From assembly GCA_023053545.1 (NCBI GenBank), contig JAKZAN010000006.1, positions 10,572,351 through 10,636,350 of the forward strand: 64,000 bases of DNA, given 5' to 3'. Below are positions 28,676-40,421 of this stretch, one piece after another. The stretch comes from Lepidurus packardi. Lineage: Eukaryota > Arthropoda > Branchiopoda > Notostraca > Triopsidae. Numbering within the stretch: the stretch's first letter is position 1; the number at the start of each line of letters is the position of its first letter. Below the pieces are notes generated by a model, which saw nothing but the letters and a program-made list of their open reading frames with translations, was not told the DNA's origin and did not search any database. Made by a program: the position numbers and the translations under genes.

Positions 28676-31600
28676 AAATTTTGGAACACGTATGGGTTAT
28701 TTTTCTTTTTTTCTTCTATTTGTAATAATGCAGAACTTTTCCGCCCAATTCAGACAAACCAAAGACTAAAGGTCAAACGCAATACTGCAAACATCGCCAA
28801 GTAAAAATGTATCCCAGAGTCTTTTTCACGAATAAAGTGCACCCAATGCGGCCAGAATCGAACGAAATCCTTCCACTTGGCAATAAATCAGTGTGTCTCA
28901 CCAGCTATAGAGCTAAATTAGATGCGAAATGCGGCTGGGTGGGAAGCAGAGACTTGAGTAGAGCGTTCGAAATAGCTAGTTGCATGCAAAGGGATATCAC
29001 TGTTCAAAGCTAGAGCGCTAACGGCGTCCCAACGCCGACTGACGCCGGACGTCGAGCTAGGAACGAACAAGTCCCACACACAGCCAAAGGTACTCCTCCG
29101 ACCCACTCCACGTCAGTAGATACGTCTACAATAGCCACAGCCTTTTTTCCCCTCCATATTGAGGAAAACCTAGATAGACAGGCCCCCAAACCCGCCACCC
29201 CACCAGCATATACCGTACACTTGATCCACCCCGCCATCCATACTTGCTCCAAAGACTCTCTTGGACGCCACCACCAACTGATGCAATAAGAGTTCCCGCT
29301 CCAACTCCATCCTGAAATCTTCAGAATACAGAAAGATAAATCTGAGTGGCTCCCTGATAGAGTTTAGCGCTCCCCAGATCCCTCCATTTAGAGCTCTACA
29401 TATAGGGCTATACCTATACCCCCTATCCAGCGGTTTAAGCTGAAAGGAGGGAGAGAGAAACCTTGAAAAATGTTTGTATTATTTTGCTTTTGTATCAGAC
29501 AATACAAGAACATAAGACATTGGGTCAAACTGGACCAAAAAAAGTTTTATATTTTGTTGGGTGGCGTCGCTTGGGACAGGCTAGACAACACCAAGCATGT
29601 TGGCAGAAAGTCCTTCTGTACTAAAAAAAAAAAGAAAAAAAGTTGGACTCCTTCCCATTTCCGCACCACCACCACGTAATCGCATTAAGTTAGCAGCAAC
29701 TCGGTAATGAACTTGTCCATGCTCTACCTTACGGTTCTAGTTTACGTGTTTTCAATTAGTTAGTACTACTTTGGCTAATATCCCGCTTCACTCTGTGCAC
29801 ACCAAAATGCGGAACAAGGAAATCGCACCGAAAGTTTCATAATCTGTATGGTCGGCTTCTCCGAAAACCCTGCGGAAAGGCCGAACTGCGTCAAAGAGCC
29901 TAAACCACAGGAACGGAACTGGAGTGAATATAGCTTACTCCGGCCAAATGTGTCTAGCTATGTATAGATGCGGAAGGAAGGAACTACTACTTGGACCATG
30001 GACACTAAGCTTTAGGATCCGCATCGGAAGCAGGTCTACGAAAGTGGCAGTTGTTGCGGGCCCGTCTAAAAGCTTCAACAACTTTACAATGAGTTACACG
30101 AATAATGCAGATAGCCTGTCACGTGCCATCCACTTCCGGTATAACGAGCTGGCACCTGGCAAAAAAGGTGGCTCTCTCTGCGTATCCGTATGTGTAGCCC
30201 GTTTCTGCTGCTCCGGTTCACTCGCATCCATCCATACCTGGGCCGGTTTACAATGCCAACCTAGGTCTTAATTCCTTCTTTTTGCTAGTCTATTCCCTCG
30301 AACGGGGAGCGCGAGGGGCGCATAAAACAACACAAAGATGCTCGTGCTTCACCCCCGCACGCTTACCACCTGTCCCAAGGTACCGCGTCCTGGTACCAAA
30401 CTATCGAATTTAAATGCACTGAAAAAGGGCAGGTGAGGAGGGGGAGAATCATAACTAATAGGTGTCCTTTCCCCTCCTCCCGCTCTAGAGCCCCCTGTTC
30501 TAGTGTTCCAGTTTAATTGTACTTGCGGAACTGCGCGAGCCTTAGAACGGAAGGAAGTCCCAACTCGGAATGCAATTGATCTGCTCATCCAGGACACTCG
30601 CTTAGACAAAAGCGTAGATCTAACACTTTTGGAAGCTTCGAACAAAACCCACCACGTAAACAAGTGTTCTGCAATATGGAAGAGGGGTGTAAACGAGAAA
30701 CTGCAATTCTTTGGCATCGACATTGTTCTTGTAAATGTGTTTCATATGCACTACAGTCTTTTTTCCTTTGCAGACTGTTTATAAGATTTTAAAATGTTAT
30801 CACGGAATATTTCGCATTAATTTCCCGATACTACGTTGACTATAGGTTGGACGCGGTTGACTACAAATTACGCATAATGTGGTTTTACAAGACTTTTTTA
30901 AAAGTCTGGAGTACTCACTTTGTTTTCGGCAAGTGCTTGGTGTCGTGTTTCTGTAAAGTTCCTCTTCTCTCTGCTGCACAATCGTCTTAAATAACTGCTT
31001 CATGTCACTACAGTACGCTTTTTTTGGAAATGTTGAATTTCAGTGTTGCGCCACTTCCAAATATGGAGCATTTTCATTATGTGTCGCAGTTTCATTGTTG
31101 TGAAGATGACTAGACACGTAAAAATCACACTTCAACAACCCAGTCTGTCCACTAAATAAAAAAAAAACTACGACCCACTAAATTTGCAAGACTGCCATTT
31201 ACAATTAAGGAGGAATTTCAACCCGAAAATTAACGTAATCGTAAACCATCGTGTGTGGTTTCGCATACGCTGGGGGAAGTCTTTCAAGGCAAAAGGGGGA
31301 AGCTGTCTGTTTGTAATCTAGCGTATCCTGTGTGTACTCTGTAAGGTTTCTTGAAGAGTCTCATTAAAGGGGGTTAATACCAAGGTTAATTGATGACCCC
31401 TTGCTGGCAAAGCGAACTTGAGATGCGGGAGTTAGACGCTGGGGTGAAGAATTTAATATAGGTAGAAAGGTGAGGAGAGCTTGTCTAACACAGACACCAT
31501 GTGTTGACATACGAGAGGCTAATTTAAGTCTGCAGGGTAAGCCAACTTACAAAGGCACACGCTACCGGGAAAACATGAAAATGAGCTAACTTGGGCGAAA

Positions 31601-32028
31601 AAAAAGGTAAAATTTTCCTGTAAAACTTGAATAATTTTTTTGTACCAATTTTTTAGTACGTCGCCAAGAATACCCTATGACCAAGTCATTAAAGTAGCTT
31701 GCCAACTTAGATCTAACGAGGCTAAGCTCTGGCATGGTTTCATACACGTTTGTGGTTTTTTTCGAATGTATGTAATGGTCCATAAATGTTTCTTACAAAA
31801 AAGTCTTAATGTGGTATAAACGAGATTCGAAAAGGGACGGAAAACAGCTGGTTCGACACATGCGGGAAAACGGCTATTCCCGTCAGTAAAATTGGACGGA
31901 AGGCTCAACAAACTCATCTACTGAACTTCTTATCAAAAACCCCATAAAGGTCTGCACTGTAATGTAAGCTACCATATTCACAACAATGGAAGTGGGTTTG
32001 GCTAACAGTTCCTTGGCAACTTTTGGAC

Positions 32029-32853
32029 TTAGCCTAGCAACCTCCAGCCAACCATAGGTAGTAACAAGCCAAGGGTGATCAATGAGGTGGAAAACGAGCT
32101 GGCGGCATTGCAGAAATGGTCAAAATCGCAGAAACAGAACGTGGTATTGTCATAATGGTCCCTTCAGTGCCCCAAACACAAGGATATATAGTTAATATTG
32201 CTAATATAGACATAATTTTAAAAGGGTTCCTTACCTTTTGATGTCCAATTCCGTAATGTCGTTGAAAGTATATTGTGCTAATCGGACGTCTTCTGCTGCT
32301 GGACGGCAGCCTTCGTAAGTATCCGCAGGAATGTCCCTTCTTAAGCCTTGTACTGAGCTAAGACAGTCGCGGGTAATAATCTCGTCAGCTAAATAAGGTT
32401 TTTAACCGTAGGAATTAATTCAAGATCTTAAGAAGTTAGTGCTCGAACCTCCTTTTCGCTCCACGATCTTCACGCATTTATCATCAGAATTGGGGCAAGT
32501 GTAAGACCAATACCATCTCCAGTCAAAAGGTGTACCACAGCCTGGATGCGTACTCACGCATTTGTAGCACCACAAACCTTGGCCATAACCTAGTGAATAA
32601 TAATAATTATTAGTCATTATCTATGAAACAAAAGGCAGAAAATTTTACTAGATTGTATAGTAAATGAGAACATAGAACTACAGACTACATGAGAACAGAG
32701 GAAATAATTAGTTAGATTTCCTCCCAGGAATTTTTCATTTTATTCACACAATAGGACAGAATCATTAATTACGTTTTTAAGAGACAAAAACTCACCCAAA
32801 TTAATACAAAGAAAAACGCAGAAAGAGATCAACGGGACACGATTCAACAACAT
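32029..32853 (-). CDS. Ly6/uPAR-like GPI-anchored protein (quiver/crooked type)
   Basis: Four exons (minus): 32796-32853, 32449-32589, 32235-32388, 32029-32161, totalling 486 bp in continuous phase and 161 aa. Exon 1 encodes a signal peptide (MLLNRVPLISFCVFLCINLG). The mature start GLWCYKCVSTHPGCGTPFDW has the arthropod Ly6 cysteine pattern, and CFCDFDHFCNAA supplies the closing CxC...CN. The last residues (SLITLGLLLPMVGWRLLG) form a hydrophobic GPI-attachment tail. NTT is a glycosylation site. Insect relatives act in septate junctions or modulate ion channels; which role applies here cannot be told. The donor of exon 2 is weak (GTTCGA), but it is the only one that keeps phase and the cysteine spacing. 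Confidence 0.85.
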
Positions 32854-34262
32854 AACTGTTATTTGGTTTATTGACGATTACGCTTAAAACGGATTAAAAA
32901 GCAAGATTGTCTTCAAAACAACACAAACAGCACGCAACTCAGGGCGGGTCCAGTTCAATTTATCCTAAAGGAGATTACCCCGCCACCTAGTGGGCTTACA
33001 TAACGTTATTACAACCGTGCAAACTCGATTCCGCAAAAAAAAATATTTCCAGAAGATAAATTACATTGCTTTTTTCAATAATAAGAGATGCAATAAATAG
33101 AGATGCTTTCTAACACCATATGATTTAAGTAAACCTTACTAGCTGTTAGATACGGCTTGTTTTGGACAGTTTTGTATGGCTCTTATTTTTTAATCTAAGG
33201 TCATGGGAAACGAAATATCATAGGGGTTCGGAACGTGTTTTACTGTCGTTTTATTACTTAAATATGTCTTCGAATTTACTGTAGGAATCAAGCCTGCCCC
33301 TTTCTAGAAAGGGACGGGGGAACACATGGAGGTTTCTAGAGAAAAGGAAAAGCAGGCATCTTTCCGGGGAAAGGGGGCTGGTACAAGCCGCTTATTCAAT
33401 GAAAGAATGTAAAACCTGCGCTAGACTCATATAACGGAAACCGAAACGCTGGACGCTTTCTTGAGACGAAGCACGTTAGCCCGGTGAAAACGCGGGAAGC
33501 GGGAAAATGCTCATTGTTCGTCTCTGGCGATGTCTAGACGCTTTCTATTGTTGACCATGTGAGAAATTAGAAGGTGGAGAGGATGATAATGCTTGTGAGT
33601 GCAGATGGGCATAACCATCACGGCAACGGTCTCCCGTAAAGTCCCGGACACCTGGCATGTGTAACCAAACGGCCAGCTGCGCTAAATTTACTTCCCACCA
33701 AATTTGATATAAGAAGAATGTAAATGCATACTCTTTTACTGTTTTTGACTTTACACGCATAGCAATAATAACAAGCATACATAGCATTTTAGGTTTTCAA
33801 GTTTTTGGTAGAGTTTGTGCTACCTTCGAAGCGTACTTTTCCTACGCGAATTAAATTCCTGTAAAAATAATGGCATGTTTGGCCGTTAGCGGCTTTTCCT
33901 AGCGTGGCCCATTGGAATTGACTTTCAATTGGGTAGACTTAATCGATACTGTTCTTTAAAAGCTTAGAACCGCGAGCTTTTGACTGCAGAATTTTTCTTA
34001 AATATTTAGATCGGTTTGTGAAACTCCCGCTAATCACCTGAGCCATAAAACCGTCAGGAATGTAGCGTATTGTGAGTAAAAAAGGACGTAGGTATTAATT
34101 ATCGATACCGGCACACGCAAGTTGTATTCATGCAGTATCGATCTCGATAGCATTCAGTTGCAACGACCGGCGAAGTGCGCGCGTGCAGGTGATCATCGCT
34201 CCGTCATTTGAATCCCGATTTTGCTGTTTTTAAGCTTCGTCAACACACAATTTTAGTGCACA
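32854..34262. other. divergent intergenic region
   Basis: This lies between the start of the Ly6-like gene (minus) and the start of the acidic protein gene (plus), so it should contain both promoters. I see no exon and no certain core promoter element. Poly-A and poly-T stretches are common. Confidence 0.5.
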
Positions 34263-35504
34263 ATGGCAGATACACACGTTGAAACAAGGTAAGTGCAACT
34301 TTTTTAGTAATCGGTGATGGATTGGCACTCGAAATGCTCGTTGGAAATAGCGAAGCGGCGAGGAACAAAATGGCGCCCCGGGTCGGTTCGAAAAGGAAGT
34401 GGGATGGGGAGAACCCGAAGGGGCGCCGAAGCTTGGCTTCGAGTGGGTCATTGGCCGCTACCCAAGTCCCAACTACCCGCGCGACGGTTCGAGCATTTTC
34501 ACGCACGCCGCATGCGTTTGTGCCGGCAAGAAAGTCGATAGATATCATCTTCTCCTGAAATCTTTCAAGATAACCACCATACTTTCTTAATGAACCTTTC
34601 TCATTCCATTCATTCATAATGCCCCCTCCAAGTCCCCGTCGTTGGGGGAGTATCATGGACATAGGTTTTATTCATTTACGTTTAACATACTTTCCTTTTC
34701 CCTTTTCTTTAGCGGCAAAAGAAACTCGAGTTTTTATCATAGAATTTGGTACGTAACGATAAACGGCTCTTTAATATTGCCTGCTTCTTTGCTACAGAAA
34801 CGATTGGCGCGTCATGGTTTGGCGCCAAAATGCCTTCTAGTGCGTGGAATGGCTTGCCTGCACTTCGTTACAAAAGACTATACAATTCATTGTCAGATAG
34901 GCTAGGTACTGAAAGACTCGATCCGCAACCGAGCAATGAAAACCAACCCAACCTTTTATGAACCAGAATGTCCATTGGGAGTGGATGATTCATTGTTGCT
35001 CTGGTCTAATCCACCTTTCTTTTCTTTTTGTCCTCTTTTTAGCAGCGAAGTCAACCAAGATTCTTTGGATGGAGCAAAGGCACCCAGCGAAGATGTCACC
35101 AGCGACGTCACCGCAGAAGACCAACCCGCGTCTGAGGAGGAATCTCGCGACAAGGAAGAAACAGCCGAAGTAGCGGTTGCTCCCGTGGTAGTAGTGGAGG
35201 CGAAGAACGGACAAAACGGCGATGTTGAAGCAGCTAAAGGCGAGGCTGACTGTAAGTATTGCTTTTGCGGCATAGGAAAGAAGACTAAACGTGATTTTTG
35301 GTTTCCACAGCCACTGAAGTAAGCGATACTGGTGCTGCCAAACTTGCGGAGAAGAGGAAATCCATTGGCGAAGAAGCGAAAGAAGAGACCGCCAGTAGTG
35401 ATGCAAGCAACGACGTCACAAGCCCCAAGAAAGCCAAACTTGAAGAAGTGGTAGTAGTTCCCGTTGCTCACGAAGCCAATGGTGAAAAAGAAGCGGCAGC
35501 ATAA
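34263..35504 (+). CDS. small acidic nuclear protein, prothymosin-alpha-like
   Basis: Three exons: 34263-34288, 35043-35251, 35311-35504. The phases join (ACA AG|C, GAC T|CC), giving 142 aa. The protein starts MADTHVETSSEVNQDSLDG, is rich in Glu, Asp, Ala and Val, lacks predicted globular sequence, and has a basic patch (SPKKAKLEE) near the C-terminus that resembles a nuclear localisation signal. Composition, length and the terminal KKAK motif recall arthropod proteins annotated as prothymosin-alpha-like, which are disordered nuclear histone-H1 or chromatin-binding factors. Low complexity makes homology uncertain. Intron 1 (754 bp) contains a perfect E2F-type palindrome. Confidence 0.6.
34818..34830. 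promoter_or_regulatory. perfect E2F-type palindrome
   Basis: TTTGGCGCCAAAA matches the palindromic E2F/DP consensus exactly. It lies in intron 1 of the acidic protein gene. Two more GGCGCC cores occur upstream in the same intron (about 34372 and 34422). Binding is inferred. Confidence 0.4.
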
Positions 35505-36740
35505 ATTTGGAATGGCAATGTACTGACATGCATTTGGCACGTTTCCTTTTTTTTCCCCCTTCGAAATGACTTACTACTGATTTGAATTCCTGAACGAATT
35601 GACGACGCAGTTTCCTTGTGGTGTGGCATAACATTGGTCCAATTTATAATTAGTGGTTTTTCTTCTTTTTTTTTCCTTTTTTAAGTAAGTGGAAGTGATT
35701 CTCGACGTGTGTTACACCAATTTTCGTTCTTTTTTAATTTATGGACGCTGGCGAGGTGCAAGCATAATTGGTTTTTGGTTTCAAACGTTCCATTGGGGGA
35801 GTAAATTATTTGGACAAATTGGATCCTAGTGTAACAGGTTCACTTGATTCAAATTCAGTTATTACAGACGAACCCATTTCGATTTTTTCTCAGTTTTTTG
35901 AGGACACGTAATTTTCTTGCCTACTCATTTGAACTGTACCCCTCTGTCCCGCGTTTTGTATGATGCATAATCATCCTTCATCTCTTTGATGTTTCATGGA
36001 ATAGACAATTAATTGGTACTTCTTCGATTCTTGCTGCTGTTTGTATTTGACTATGGCGGATGCGATCGTGCAAGGGAATTTAGCTTCATTTGGTTTATTC
36101 TCATGGTAAAAGATACACAACAGTAAAGCTTGGTGGTACACAAGAGGAAAACTTATTCAAATCCAAAATCTTTCCTGCCATGTCACTTAAATTTCGTTCA
36201 GTTCCATGTGTTTGGGTGTGTCTTGTGATGGAAGCAGGAAGCAGTCAATACACTGTCATCCTTTTTAAAAAATAATAATTGTTTTTGCTTCTTCGTTAGC
36301 TTTTATTAATGACATTATTGCGAGAATTCAAATGCGCTCAACGTTTCCCGCCCAAAAAGGGCTAGCTTTGAAAGGAAGATGATACTAGCGCCCCTTTCGC
36401 CTAACTTTCGAGTTAAAACGTTCAAAAGCAATAGCGCCTTCCACTGGCTGCACGGGGGCAATATTTTATGCACTCGGTGTATATACACAGTATGTAAGTA
36501 TACACATGTTTGACAATATTGCACCAGTGCAGCCACTGGAACGCTCTAAGTTAAACCGTTTCGTGTTCGTATTTTCAGCGGAGATATTTTAAGTCTGAAA
36601 ATAACCTTGTCTGGTCATAATAAGCCTTTAAAAAAATAGCTAATCGCTCTGAAGTATGTTTGAACTATGTCACGTTTAACTCAAATGTGAAAAACTGGAC
36701 TTGGTATTTCAAAGCGAGAACCATCGCATATGGAATCGCC
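35505..36740. other. 3' UTR and intergenic region
   Basis: This is the 3' flank of the acidic protein gene and the upstream region of the DUF4211-like gene. It is AT-rich with pyrimidine tracts. I found no exon on either strand. Confidence 0.5.
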
Positions 36741-38750
36741 ATGGGAGTTGAATCGGAAGAAGAGCTTGAACTTGAAGAAGGTAATTAATGTTTTATGTCT
36801 TAAGAAGCTAAATTATTGTATTTCCTTTTGTATTTTCATTAGAAATTGCCAGCAAACGGCAGACAAGAGGGAAGAAGCTTAACGTCGTATCCATGCTGGG
36901 TTTGGAGAAAGACGAAGTCGAACGTGATCTTGAAGACTCGGATGAGGATCCTATGCGGAAACCCGATATTGCCCCAACGGCATACAGTTTGGTATCGAGT
37001 GCGATTAACTTCAATTTGTTATTAGGATACTACACGTAAAGAAGAAACTCCCAACAGGATAAAAAGTAGGCCATATTATTTTCTTTCCAACTATACACAG
37101 ACTGACAGTTATGACTTGAACGCTTTTTAGAGCAGAAAGTCTGTGTAACTAAACCCAGAAATGGTCGGTTTACTCATCAAGGTAACGCGGATTGATCGTC
37201 CCTGTCGCAATTACCGACATTCACGATGGTTAAGAAGGTCACTTTTGATGCCTCTCGTTCCTTTTGGATGACGCGAACTTTTGCGTAAGACTTTCTAACT
37301 TGTTTACTTAAACTTAATACTGGAGTTCCTTTTCTGTTTTATTTACAGAAAGGGAAATTTCTTATTTTGCGAGCTAATTGGTTAGCTAATGAGTCTCCTT
37401 ACTTATGGCAAATTGACAAAAAACCTCTCTTGCCCAAATTTGACATGCAGATAGAAAACGGCAGTTACGTATGTCCCTACAAGAATGGTAAATTTTTCGT
37501 GTGTTGGCTCTTTTTTAAAGTATTTTTAGTTTAAGCAGTATGCTGCCTATTCCCGTAGCAAAGCCTTTCTGTATTTACCCGTGGATGCGAAGCACGGTCC
37601 TGAAAAAGGGACTGTTACCTTCACGGACACGGATGTTAATCTTACTAGTTGGTAGTTTCCTGTTACGTTCTTACTCAGAGCACTCTCAAAAACTTTTGTA
37701 TTTTCAAAACAGCCAAGAGGCGAGAGAGCTTTTGGAGAAAACTACCCAACTCAGGAGTAGTTTTGTCGTTTACCTGCAAACTTGGTTATCCCAAGAGTCG
37801 AGTGGGCCTACCGAAGGCGGAAGGAGCTATTATGAACGCGCGAGAGTTTTGAATGGCAAAGCAGAGTCATGTTTCACTGTTAATACATCACCCTAACTAA
37901 ATTAAGTTAAAACTGTGTTCGCCTTTTTGTTAAAACCAGTTTCCCTTCTCTTAATGTAAATTAAGCTAGTGTAATCGATTTACGCTAATCGATCGCGATT
38001 TACGCTACAGTACTGAAATTCCAGAAAAAATCGCTCAGTTCCCTGGCACTTTCGGTGCAACGCCGCTCCGCTCCCGTTTCGCTCAGAAGAGTGGAACGGA
38101 ACGAATCTTTTCGAGAACGTTCCAGAACAGTGCTCTCATCACTAAAGCTTAGTGATGAGAGCAAGGGCTTTTAACGAACATTCATCAAATGCTAAACTAT
38201 AATTTCGTTTGTTCTATTATAGACGGAAATCCACCGTTACCCTGTTATGAAGCTAGTATCTGGAAAGCCTGATATTCATTCTAAACCGACGTGTAGTGCC
38301 TGTAACGGTACTAATCCTCTACGATATCTTCATTATTTTGGGAATCCCTATAACCTTGCACACGAATACCACCCTGAAGAGTCAAGCGACACATTAACCA
38401 AAACCACGGTAGGCTTTAGATAGTCCTAGTTCACTGATCTTCCATTCCCACCCCTAGTCCACTGATTGTTGCGCTTGCGCCCATTTCATTGTAACCGTGC
38501 ACGACATGAAGCACTTCCAGTATGTTACGTACAAGAATTGCGTTGCCAAGCTGAAGGTAACCAAATCCGAACCTGGCGGTGAATTGTTGCAAGGTAGTCT
38601 CGTGGATGATTTTCTGTATTTCTTTACTTTGATAACGACAAATAAAAACTACTTTTGGAAGCTGGCTAGCTTTTTCCTACAGGTTATATTTTTCTTCATT
38701 CAGCAATTTACAAGACGTTCGTGCACTACCCTCACAATTTCCCACGGTAG
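36741..38750 (+). CDS. compact DUF4211-like protein (QSER1/PRR12-type C-terminal module)
   Basis: Seven exons: 36741-36780, 36843-36991, 37349-37468, 37530-37634, 38223-38408, 38458-38593, 38683-38750, total 804 bp and 267 aa, all phases joining. Exon 4 (37530-37634) is a phase-0 cassette and could be skipped to give 232 aa. The acidic N-terminus leads into KGKFLILRANWLANESPYLW, then a paired-cysteine block CSACNGTNPLRYLHYFGNPY, a second CCACAH and a C-terminal YKTFVHYPHNFPR. This order resembles the DUF4211 region of QSER1/PRR12 and fungal relatives. Nuclear role and zinc binding are inference. The donor of the cassette (GTTAAT) is the weakest junction. Confidence 0.65.
38110..38127. promoter_or_regulatory. 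four-unit heat-shock-element match
   Basis: TTCGAGAACGTTCCAGAA is TTCnnGAAnnTTCnnGAA, a perfect run of four alternating HSF pentamer cores. It lies in the large intron (37635-38222) of the DUF4211-like gene, just before a 33-bp palindrome. It may instead be part of a hAT-like MITE end, because such ends often contain repeated GTTCC/GGAAC. Confidence 0.35.
38131..38163. repeat. 33-bp palindrome
   Basis: Two 15-bp arms (TGCTCTCATCACTAA and its complement) flank the 3-nt loop AGC in an intron of the DUF4211-like gene. The arms match perfectly. Confidence 0.85.
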
Positions 38751-38761
38751 GTTGCGGATTC

Positions 38762-39821
38762 TTAAGCCTTCTGAGCTGCAGCCATTGCTTTCAAGCTGGC
38801 AATGCACTGGTTCAACGCTTGCTTTTCATGTTCCGGGGTTATGGAACTGCGGACGTTGTTGACGATCCACTTCACCATATGCGTTTGCTGAAAACGTCGC
38901 TCAACGGCCAGAGTTTCCACTTGGTAGTCCAAACGGCGTTTCACCTACGACGATTTTAGTTATTAAAAGAGGCTAGTATGAATTATAAGGATGAATAGCA
39001 GTTACCTCATGGTACACTTGCATGAGCCTGTCTCGGTATGCGGCTTCCAGTTGCAGTGCGATGTTCTCACGTTTAGCTTGGAAAAGCAAGCTCTGGGATT
39101 TGGCGCTTTCCTGCTCCACGCCTTCCTTCACAATAGCGTTCTCAAGGCTAACAATGGAACCTTTGCGATAGTCCATCCACGAACTTTCGATTTTCTATGG
39201 GAAAAGTATAGTTAGTTTGGTATGCTGATTCATACACCAAATGATAGTACTTCAATCTCCTTATCTGACCAAGCAGCAAAGGGGGGACCGAACTTCTTGA
39301 TGGCGTAGACGACCATGATTGCAATAGAGATGCCGGTATAAAATTCGTGCTCCATAACGTAGATTTCCTTAGACAGCAAGTAGGTGGCTAAACCAGCGCC
39401 AAAGGTGTACGGACCTGTAGAAAAAAATTCGCTTGTGAACATTACACTTTGTCAATCCAATGGCTTTTCGTGCTATGCTGTTTCTTTCTTTTTCTTAGGA
39501 AGTTATTATGTACCTGTGACACCAGTTTTCTTGTAGAAAAACTGGAACCATTCTTCAGGAACAAAGCCTAGACGGACTTTGCCGGGGTTTTCTAATCGAA
39601 CAAGTCGTGGGAAATTGACTAAATCTCGGTCTTCGTTCTTGGATTCTGCGACAACGGCAGTGCTTTGGGTAGTAGAAGTACGTGCAGGTGTGGAAAGCAG
39701 GTATGTGGTACAACGGCCTGCATATAGTTGTTATAATAAAAACAGTAACATGTAGAGTTTCTTCAAAACTACAACAAAGCCGTTAGGATTTACCATTGCG
39801 AAGTGCTACCCTGGAAAGCAT
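38762..39821 (-). CDS. ATP5PB: ATP synthase subunit b, mitochondrial
   Basis: Five coding exons (minus): 39794-39821, 39514-39717, 39251-39414, 39006-39194, 38762-38944. Phases join, giving 255 aa, the normal animal length. The subunit is the peripheral stalk of F1Fo ATP synthase in the inner mitochondrial membrane. Exon 1 gives a presequence start [30 protein letters not shown] is the family's conserved N-terminal block. A hydrophobic segment ([15 protein letters not shown]) anchors the protein, and the charged helical C-terminus contains [20 protein letters not shown]. It is convergent with the DUF4211-like gene, with 11 bp between the two stop codons. Confidence 0.93.
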
Positions 39822-40217
39822 TCTGCAGGAAGAATACCACGAAAGGCAAAACTGTAAAGATGGAGAGCGGAGAGCGTTGGTCAAAGTAGAGCTTAGACCT
39901 CTAATATTTGCCGGAGCATTATTAAGACATAATTTGTTTTTGTAAAATTAGTTTATTTTTTTAAAGAATGCTAAAGCACAAGAAGTTAAGTCAAAACTAA
40001 ACTCAATTTAGATATTTCTTCTTTGACGCACGTAGTCGATGGCCGGCCCAATCACGGTGAAGAGAAAGAAAACGCGATATGCAGAAGTGGTAAAACGCGA
40101 ATGGTCCTGTGAAACCGCGCGAGCGAAACCCCGCGAAATGGGGTAAAATGGGAAATTAACTTTAAACACATTTTCAAATAATATTTGAAGAACAAAAGAA
40201 AGCGAAAAGCTCCTAGC

Positions 40218-40235
40218 CTTAACCTAACCTAACCT
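40218..40235. repeat. interstitial TTAGG (CCTAA) array
   Basis: About three and a half copies of the arthropod telomere unit, read as CCTAA on the plus strand. A shorter TTAGG copy lies at 11741-11755. Both are upstream of minus-strand genes. Confidence 0.75.
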
Positions 40236-40333
40236 GCTCTAACATAAGCTGAAGGATTTAGGGTATATATAATGTAAAGTTAGCTTAACACATTAAAGTA
40301 TTTTAAATAATTTAACGAAATATGCTATAGTAT

Positions 40334-40421
40334 ACGTAATATACTTAAAGGGGGAGTAAGGTTTCAAAGGTTTAACGTAAGGCTTTACGTAATATACTTA
40401 AACGGGGAGTAAGGTTTCAGA
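40334..40421. repeat. imperfect tandem duplication
   Basis: The phrase ACGTAATATACTTAAA followed by GGGGAGTAAGGTTTCA occurs twice about 54 bp apart, with small differences between the copies. It lies in a non-coding region. Confidence 0.75.

Larger units (their letters stand above)
25634..32028. other. long non-coding interval
   Basis: I found no supported exon on either strand in 6.4 kb between the NELL start codon and the Ly6-like gene. It holds the NELL promoter region and simple-sequence tracts: an 18-nt G run (25816-25833), a C run near 27016, a GA microsatellite (27186-27240), a C run (28662-28675) and an A-rich tract near 29622. Open frames here overlap each other and lack motifs. Confidence 0.45.

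Noticed and set aside
34956-35540. 194-codon minus-strand frame
   Set aside because: It lies antisense to the acidic protein exons; GAA/GAG-rich coding leaves the opposite strand open. It has no conserved motif.
37540-37896. 118-codon plus-strand frame starting MLPIPVAKPF
   Set aside because: It overlaps the DUF4211-like cassette exon in another frame. The exon reading (QYAAYSRSKAFLYLPVDAKH) fits the splice sites and phase; this frame does not.
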